From Fagopyrum homotropicum (lineage: Eukaryota > Streptophyta > Magnoliopsida > Caryophyllales > Polygonaceae), in the NCBI GenBank assembly GCA_033239125.1, contig BSWB01000001.1:166369481-166433480 (forward strand): a DNA stretch of 64,000 nt. The letters are read 5' to 3'. Below the pieces are notes generated by a model that worked only from the letters and a program-made list of their open reading frames with translations, ran no database searches and was not told the DNA's origin. Positions 58,508 through 64,000 of this stretch are shown in pieces (within the stretch, counting starts at the first letter, position 1; each line of letters begins with the position of its first letter). Both the position numbers and the translations under genes were made by a program.

Positions 58508-59534
58508 TTGCTTCTCCCTCCCTAGTCTTGGACTCCTTTTGATTCTATGTTTTTTGCTTCTGCTCTTTGCTTATGCTCGTTGGAAAGCTTCGTGATAATG
58601 TACCTGTATATTCTAGAGTGTATATGGATGACCAAGTGTGCGATTATGAAGGATGCGGGGTCGATGATGATGGTGTGACATAGGTGAGCGGGAGTGGGAG
58701 GTGTCTTATCTTAATGTCCAAACCGAGCCAATTTTGTTTGTTTCAATTAAAAACAAACATATTGCGTAAAGCAATGTGAAAGTACATTGATGATATTACA
58801 ACATATTAAGCATATATTATAAATAAAGTAAAATATAATTATGCTAAAATATCACATATAGATTGAAACTATCGAAATACTTCTTTGGTCAAATTCCGTT
58901 TTTGAATACCCTAGGTCGGAATCACATTCGTTAAATACTGTTGTCGGAATTTTGCTACTTGTAGGTCAACCCTCATCGTATACCGTTGGTCAGAATACAC
59001 CAATTAATATAACCCCACAAATCTCGGTCTAAATTTTATAGGCGAAATAACCTTATCAGAATGTCCGAGTGAAAGAATCCACGTCAAAGTTATCGTTGCC
59101 TATATACCCCACTTTAAATTTTCTAAGATAATTCCGTCAAAATTCCATTGTTGGAATCGCGAAGTCAAATTTTCTACATGGAATTCTCTGAATTGTAATT
59201 GTGCTAGATAGAAAATGCTAACAAAAATAAATTAAATGATTAGAAGTTTTGAATCTCAACTAAAATTTTCTCGAGAGATAAATATATAATAAATAGAATA
59301 AATTCTAATAACTCTTAATTTACGTCTTTGCCCTTTAACCTATCTATATATGCACTACATACCTCACACACAACCTATCCCTCCATCCCTAACATCTTCC
59401 TCGCAGCAGCAGCCATCTTCCGATTTTGATCTCTCTTTCATCTCCCTTCTTCAATCTAGGACCAAAATTGACCAAAATCTTCACTGTTCTATTCCTTTTC
59501 GACTCAACTAAGAAGAAGACGTGAACGGTCGAAG

Positions 59535-59850
59535 ATGAGATCGTCGGAGCTCAACGCCGGCCCAATTCACCTCCGTCGTTATTATCCGACGACCACCGCA
59601 ATAAGGTAACTACTGAATATACACTCTGAATCTATAAATTTATTTATCCTTGTAGTTGTTTTTGATCTGATCTCCTCAAATTATATATATTTGTAATACG
59701 TTGAAGCTAATACAAATTGGTTTTGCTGTCCTGGTAGGTTTTTGCAGATCTGGTATCATGGATCTGGCTCAAGAATGAAGAAAATAAAGGATCGTTTGAT
59801 CCTTGAAGAAGGTTTACTGCAACAACTAGATTGTTCAAAGAGAATGAGGT
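59535..59850 (+). pseudogene. Coding-like relic in unit B, two exon-like blocks, product not recognised
   Basis: Block 1 opens at ATGAGATCGTCGGAGCTCAA (59535) and ends at AATAAG|GTAACT (59605). Block 2 opens after TGGTAG at 59739 and ends at AATGAG|GTAATA (about 59,848). Joined, the frame is open over about 60 residues: MRSSELNAGPIHLRRYYP, then RFLQIWYHGSGSRMKKIKDR and LILEEGLLQQLDCSKRMR. The partner in unit A is more damaged. I cannot name the protein. Confidence 0.45.
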
Positions 59851-59979
59851 AATACATACAATCCACCGGCTTGTTTATGCTATAACTCATGCTTTGGACG
59901 GTCAAATCTCGTTTAAATCATATGACAGCATGAGTAAAACCCTTTAATGGAACCAACCTTGAATGTTAAATTTCAAGGT

Positions 59980-59986
59980 TATATAT

Positions 59987-60044
<58 letters not shown>
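59980..60044. repeat. AT microsatellite
   Basis: A run of TA dinucleotides, almost unbroken for about 60 bp. Confidence 0.95.
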
Positions 60045-60047
<3 letters not shown>

Positions 60048-60238
60048 AATTTATCAAAAATTAAGATGCATGTTAAATTTCAATAATAGTGATTATGAAA
60101 TCTTATTTTTATTTTGTCCGTAGTTTTTCTAATTTAGGATTGATTTTAAATTTATCACAAATTAATGTATTATAATTCAATTCCAATGATTTTGAATTCT
60201 ATTCATAAAATCTTTTTCTTTAACCTCATAATTCAGAG

Positions 60239-60502
60239 ATGGTATGTGAGTTACCGGAGGAGCTCGCTGTATGGCTAGGCCCCACAACTGGGGTTTATGT
60301 GATGGAGGTGTCCGGTGACGGGAGAAAAGGGGGCAAAACTTGTTTATCCTACATTCTCGCGGAAAGGTTGATGCATCGATTGTGGAGGAACAAGGCTCGT
60401 GTGGTTTTTGATAGTAATTGGGCAAACAGAACAGAAAATTATGTATTTGGTGCAGCAATTCGATTGTTCAAAAATATTATATTTGTTACTTGTTTATCCT
60501 AG
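60239..60502 (+). pseudogene. 87-codon open frame in unit B, product not recognised
   Basis: Opens after a splice-acceptor-like AATTCAG and reads MVCELPEELAVWLGPTTGVY, MEVSGDGRKGGKTCLSYIL, then RLMHRLWRNKARVVFDSNWA. The second half is the block shared with units A and C. It may be an exon of a captured gene or chance. I assign no function. Confidence 0.3.
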
Positions 60503-60891
60503 ATGACTGTAAATAATTCGTGATTAATTTTTGTTGTAGCAATTCAATTATTTAAAAATAGATAATATCATGTTTATTCTAAACGCTATATAAATATTTC
60601 GTGATGTATTTGATAAAAATTGACATATTTAAATCTTCAATTGTTTAATATGGAAGCTTCAAGTTGATGAAAGCCATGCACGGAGAATATGCCACTACTT
60701 GTGTGTGTTCGTCAGATGACCCCATGCGGTTTCATTATCCCAATTACAATATTTCTCACACTTTCGCTTATCCTCTCATCTCATATTTTCTCCTTTCATC
60801 TCATCTCATTTCCTCTCTCTCATAATTTCTCGGTTTGAATTATTGTTGTTGTTGTTGAATTTGAGTGTTCAAGAGAAACAAATTGTAAGAG

Positions 60892-61170
60892 ATGTCCAAA
60901 TTTGACATTGAAGGAATCTTGAAGGCGCTTCCCAACACCGGTACTCTTCGTGCGTTGGGCTCAACGACGGGAGGATTTCCGAAGACGAAGATCGTGTGCA
61001 CGTGGGGTCCAACGAAGAGAGTATTCCAAAGACGAAGATAGTGTGCACGTTGGGCCCAATATTGAGGTCGGTTCCGATGGCCGAGAAGCTTCTTAGGGTT
61101 GGCATGAATGTCGCCGGGTTCAACTTCTCCCATGGTACCCATGAGTATCTTAAGTAGACTCTTGACAATC
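60892..61170 (+). pseudogene. Cytosolic pyruvate kinase relic in unit B
   Basis: Starts MSKFDIEGILKALPNTG; later frames give KTKIVCTLGP, RSVPMAEKLLRVGMNVAG and FNFSHGTHEYLK, all marks of the plant cytosolic enzyme N-terminus. It carries the same internal 48-bp duplication as the relic in unit A and is frameshifted within it. It ends near CTTGACAATC, without the later VVVD...TEKDKEDI part found in A. Confidence 0.88.
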
Positions 61171-61598
61171 ATAAAACTTAAGTTATTCCAAATGAACATA
61201 TTATTATTGTAGAACTATATATTTATTTAAATAAATAAAATAATATAATTACAATTTTATTACAAAGATTATTATTCGAGTATTATATTTATACCTCAAT
61301 ATATTATCACTTTTGCGTTAGATTTTTCCAACAAATCGAGTTAAAATAGGTAAGTTTGTTAATTTTGATTGGTAGATAAATAGATTTAATTTTTTAATTA
61401 TTTATTTTAATAAAATTGACGTGGCATGATGATTGTTTACAAATTCTAATAAAAAAAATCCTTATAAAATAATTAATGGCAAATTTGTAAATACGTTGTG
61501 GCAAATCTGTAAATAAATTGAAAAAATGCTGACGTGGACGGCCTTAGAGATTGACACGTGGACAAAATGGGTGCTGTTTTAGTAAGATATATAGATTG
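61171..61598. other. AT-rich spacer, right end resembles the CNGC intron 3 repeat
   Basis: No gene. The last 50 bp (GACACGTGG to AGATATATAGATT) resemble the right end of the insertion at 33892-34560, so part of this stretch may be another member of that family. Confidence 0.4.
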
Positions 61599-61811
61599 AT
61601 GCGCTTGACTTTTATGTTTGATGAGGTAAACCCGTGCACACCTAGAAAAATCGTCTAGGATAATAAGAAAATAAGAATTACATGTGGTTGAAAGAACCCG
61701 ATAAGGGCCCCAAATATCCAAATGGACAAGTTCAAGTAATAACATAGCTGCATATGAAATACTAATAAGAAAAGAAGTTTGAGGTTGCTTAGCCCTTGTT
61801 CTCGATATCAT
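61599..61811 (-). pseudogene. Copia integrase fragment
   Basis: On the minus strand: FLISISYAAMLLLELVHLDI, WGPYRVLSTTCNSYFLIILD, DFSRCARVYLIKHKSQA, the start of a copia integrase core (HxDxWGP, followed by ILDDFSR). The rest of the integrase is missing. It is cut at 61811 by a LINE fragment. Confidence 0.88.
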
Positions 61812-62133
61812 ATCTAGGTGGACCTAAACACCTTACCCTGCTCCTTACCTTCACAATCTATGGCATGGGCTCAGAGCTTGCTCCGACCCAAAACATAGCC
61901 TGCTTGAGTGCACCCGCATCTCCTCCATTGCGTCGCCTTCATTTACTTCTCCTGGTTCATCTTCAATAACACTTACACAAGGGCTATTGACTTTGATAGA
62001 GAGGTCATTTGTGCTACCAAGTTGCACCTCGCCCACCATTGGAAGGATAGATCCGGTAACTCGATGGCAATGGCTAGGCTGGTTGTCATATATCTTGTCT
62101 AGTGCTACCTTTGCTTGCTTTATATTTTGAACT
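61812..62133 (+). pseudogene. LINE 3'-end fragment
   Basis: The + strand reads, in one frame near the end, NNTYTRAIDFDREVICATKL then HLAHHWKDRSGNSMAMAR and a stop at 62102, which matches the C-terminus of LINE ORF2 (NHTFTRPID ... WKDRS in the element at 53,300-58,620). The upstream part is frameshifted. Confidence 0.8.
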
Positions 62134-63540
62134 TTGATTTCTTTTTTTGAAAGGTTATTATATTATTAGAAAAGAATGTACATGAGGCTTCATACTAGAT
62201 CAGAAAGGGGAGAGGCATGGAGAAAGAGATTACAAGAGATGAATGTCCATAATCTCGGCTCTAGAAATAGAATTAGGGGATCGATCATGCAATTTGGTAG
62301 CAGCAAAATTATTTGTGTTGGTGATGACCTTGTGAGCACAGGAGGAGGGATGGGTGAATTTCTGGTTGAACACAAGATCATTTCTGGCCATCCAGACGTA
62401 AAACATATAGCTGGTGAGAGTGGCGATGAGGATATGAGAAATAAGGTCATTCTTGTGGCTTTTGAGGGTGTTGAGCCTACTCTAGAGGAAAGTCCCGAGG
62501 GGGTAGGTATAGGAATACGAAGTCAGCGGGATAGAAGTTCCAATACCATAGAGGAGTAGTTGCAGTGCAAGAAAAGGTGATCTTCATTTTCAGGTTGAAG
62601 CCCACAGAGCTTGCAGACGTTAGAGTGGACTATTCCAAGAGAGGAGCTTATTGAGAGTGAGAAGCCGCTTGTGACAGGCCATCTAGGAGATGAGCTACAC
62701 CTAGGGGTGTTGAGACCTTTCCAAATGGAGCCATGGGAGAAAGGAGGGTCAGGTGGTAGCGTCTTCCAAATGAGGTTGTGAGTAGTAGTGGTAGAGTAAG
62801 TTCCACTGGGTCTAGAAGCCGAGTTGGAGAAGGTGATGTTTTGCCCAGTGTCAGAGATCTCGTTTCGAACCTTTAGAATTGAGAACCACATATGACTGTG
62901 TTTGTATTTTGATGCATAGACCCAGATGGAAGAGCTTTTGAGAATGTTGTGACGAATCCAATTTGACCAGAGACTGGGGAACGTGTGGGCGTTGTCAAGT
63001 TTGAAGATGAGTTTAGCAATGCAAGCTTTGTTCCAGGATAGGACCTTCTTAAACCCAAGCCCTCCATCCTCCTTAGAAGAGCATACAATCTTCCAGGCGA
63101 TCAAAGCGCCAAGACTCGAGTCAGTTCCCGACCACATAAAGGATCTAAGAAGACCATTAATCTTAGTGATGACATATTGGGGGATCAAGAGGACAACACA
63201 CTAGAACTAGTTGATAACCATGAGGATTGAAGAGATGATTTGTGCTCTGCCGGTGTAATACAAGTTCCTAGCACTACAACTATTGATTCTACATGTGATC
63301 TTGTTGATGAGGGGGTTGTAATCTGCAGCATTGAGACGCTTACTGCCGATGGGGACACCCAGGTAAGTAAAAGGGAGAGATACGGGGTAGAGGCCGGTGG
63401 AGCTAGAAATGAGGTCACGATCTTGAGGGAGCAACCCACCAGTGAAGATAGTGGATTTAGCCTTGTTGAGATACAGTCTGGAGTACTTGCCAAAGGATTG
63501 TAACGTGTTGATGAGAATGAGATAGGGAATTTACAATCTG
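62134..63540 (-). pseudogene. LINE fragment, 3' half of ORF2
   Basis: A T-run (CTTTTTTTGAAAGGTTATT) at 62,140-62,160 marks the A-tail of a minus-strand LINE. ORF2 pieces follow: RSFMWSGTDSSLGALIAWKI, CKLCGLQPENEDHLFLHCNY (63188-62523) and LPFTYLGVPIGSKRLNAADY, YYTGRAQIISSILMVIN (63434-63207), with a stop or frameshift between them. The RT core is missing; the fragment stops near 63,540. Confidence 0.85.
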
Positions 63541-63545
63541 GGGTC

Positions 63546-64000
63546 ACTTGACCAAGAAATATATACCTATAGCAAGACAATAAACATGAAGCAAGCAAGA
63601 GATTACATTAGATGAATTCCAAGCATATTTGCCCACATTAGAGAGTCGGTAGATTGATATTTCCAATGATGAGCAGTGAAGTTCTTGATGGCCTGAATGA
63701 TGTGATGGGCACAAGCAGTAGCAGATATGAAAGAGTTGTTACAAATAAGATCGTTTCTAGCCTTCTAGGTGAAGTAGATGTAAGCGGTGATCGATGAGAT
63801 TCGGATGTTGGATAGGAGATCATGCTTGCGGGGGGTAGAGGTTCCGAGCCAAGTCCAAAGGTCATGGGTGTAAGGGTAGGCGGGCGAAAGCTTGGTCCAT
63901 CTAGAAATGATGTCAAGCACCAATTTAGTGTAACTACACTCATTCCAAATGTGAGACTCATTCTCCGGGTGGTTCCCATAAAGTTTGCATGTATCATTGG
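63546..64000 (-). pseudogene. LINE fragment, zf-RVT end of ORF2, running off the window
   Basis: In the right frame the minus strand reads NDTCKLYGNHPENESHIWNE, CSYTKLVLDIISRWTKLSPA, then YIYFT-stop-KARNDLICNN and HHWKYQSTDSLMWANMLG, ending at a stop near 63,611. A TAG stop replaces the Trp normal in the FxWxARN motif. The open frame of 119 codons seen in another frame here is not the coding one. Confidence 0.85.

Larger units (their letters stand above)
53300..58620 (+). mobile_element. Decayed full-length LINE, same subfamily as the one at 39200-44646
   Basis: The 5' end (GCTCTCTTCTCTCTCCTAC, then CGGTGTAAGC) matches the 5' end of the minus-strand LINE. Both ORFs are recognisable and joined by an overlapping stop/start (TAATG at 55083-55087). 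Many stops and frameshifts mark it as old. The poly-A tail and 3' end are missing; similarity is lost by about 58,620. Confidence 0.88.
58735..61170. mobile_element. Repeat unit B carrying gene fragments (partner of 44765-48490)
   Basis: Same block order as unit A (see that entry) over about 2.4 kb. It keeps a longer version of the third block (60239-60502) and a cleaner pyruvate kinase end, but lacks the 123-bp duplication. It holds an AT microsatellite at 59,980-60,044. Neither end shows a terminal repeat. Confidence 0.7.

Noticed and set aside
1..64000. A new multi-gene defence, biosynthetic or regulatory system
   Set aside because: The six genes belong to well-known, functionally unrelated plant families with separate promoters. 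Their closeness shows no pathway logic beyond the tandem CNGC duplication.

Overview
This is a window of eukaryotic, almost certainly eudicot plant, nuclear DNA. All protein genes are split by GT-AG introns, their products belong to plant-specific subfamilies (Aux/IAA with an EAR motif and degron, group II CNGC channels, plant-type cytosolic NADP-malic enzyme), the spacers are AT-rich, and the second half is packed with plant-type LINE, copia and DNA-transposon relics. The species cannot be fixed from the sequence alone. There is no operon, CRISPR array or other prokaryotic feature.

Gene-bearing half (1-39,000), all six genes on the + strand: (1) 1580-5529 NADP-dependent malic enzyme, 18 exons; (2) 11518-14522 an Aux/IAA auxin co-repressor, 4 exons, with nested DNA transposons in intron 3; (3) 19085-24070 an ankyrin-repeat protein of about 754 residues, 4 exons; (4) 25592-29019 and (5) 32803-36665, a tandem pair of CNGC7/8-like cyclic-nucleotide-gated channels with identical exon layout; (6) 37117-38932 phosphatidyl-N-methylethanolamine N-methyltransferase (PLMT), 2 exons. 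A decayed piece of a second PLMT gene lies at about 31,890-32,130, between the two CNGC genes, which suggests that a CNGC+PLMT block was duplicated and one PLMT copy was lost. I rebuilt each gene by joining exons at GT-AG borders; every one closes to a single open frame.

Repeat-bearing half (39,000-64,000): a nearly full-length, young LINE on the minus strand (39,200-44,646) with an 18-bp target-site duplication and a single frameshift in ORF2; a duplicated repeat unit (A 44,765-48,490; B 58,735-61,170; partial copy C 50,230-51,002) that carries relics of cytosolic pyruvate kinase; a decayed copia element (48,497-50,229) that entered the pyruvate kinase relic and is itself cut by a CACTA-type terminus; a second, minus-strand copia element (51,003-52,440) with its LTR; a 5'-truncated LINE that begins with a 48-bp perfect palindrome; a full but decayed second LINE (about 53,300-58,620, + strand); and several LINE and copia scraps to the right edge.

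Smaller elements include a hAT-like MITE at 13262-13799 inside another repeat, a related one at 29759-30079 inside a minisatellite, a Tourist-like MITE at 8428-8699, a fold-back element at 18380-18665, and an organelle-type tRNA-Ser copy at 9250-9336. I did not find a convincing new cellular system. The most interesting signals are evolutionary: the captured pyruvate kinase unit, the CNGC/PLMT duplication scar, a tandem repeat array that runs exactly into a splice acceptor, and the palindromic LINE junction.
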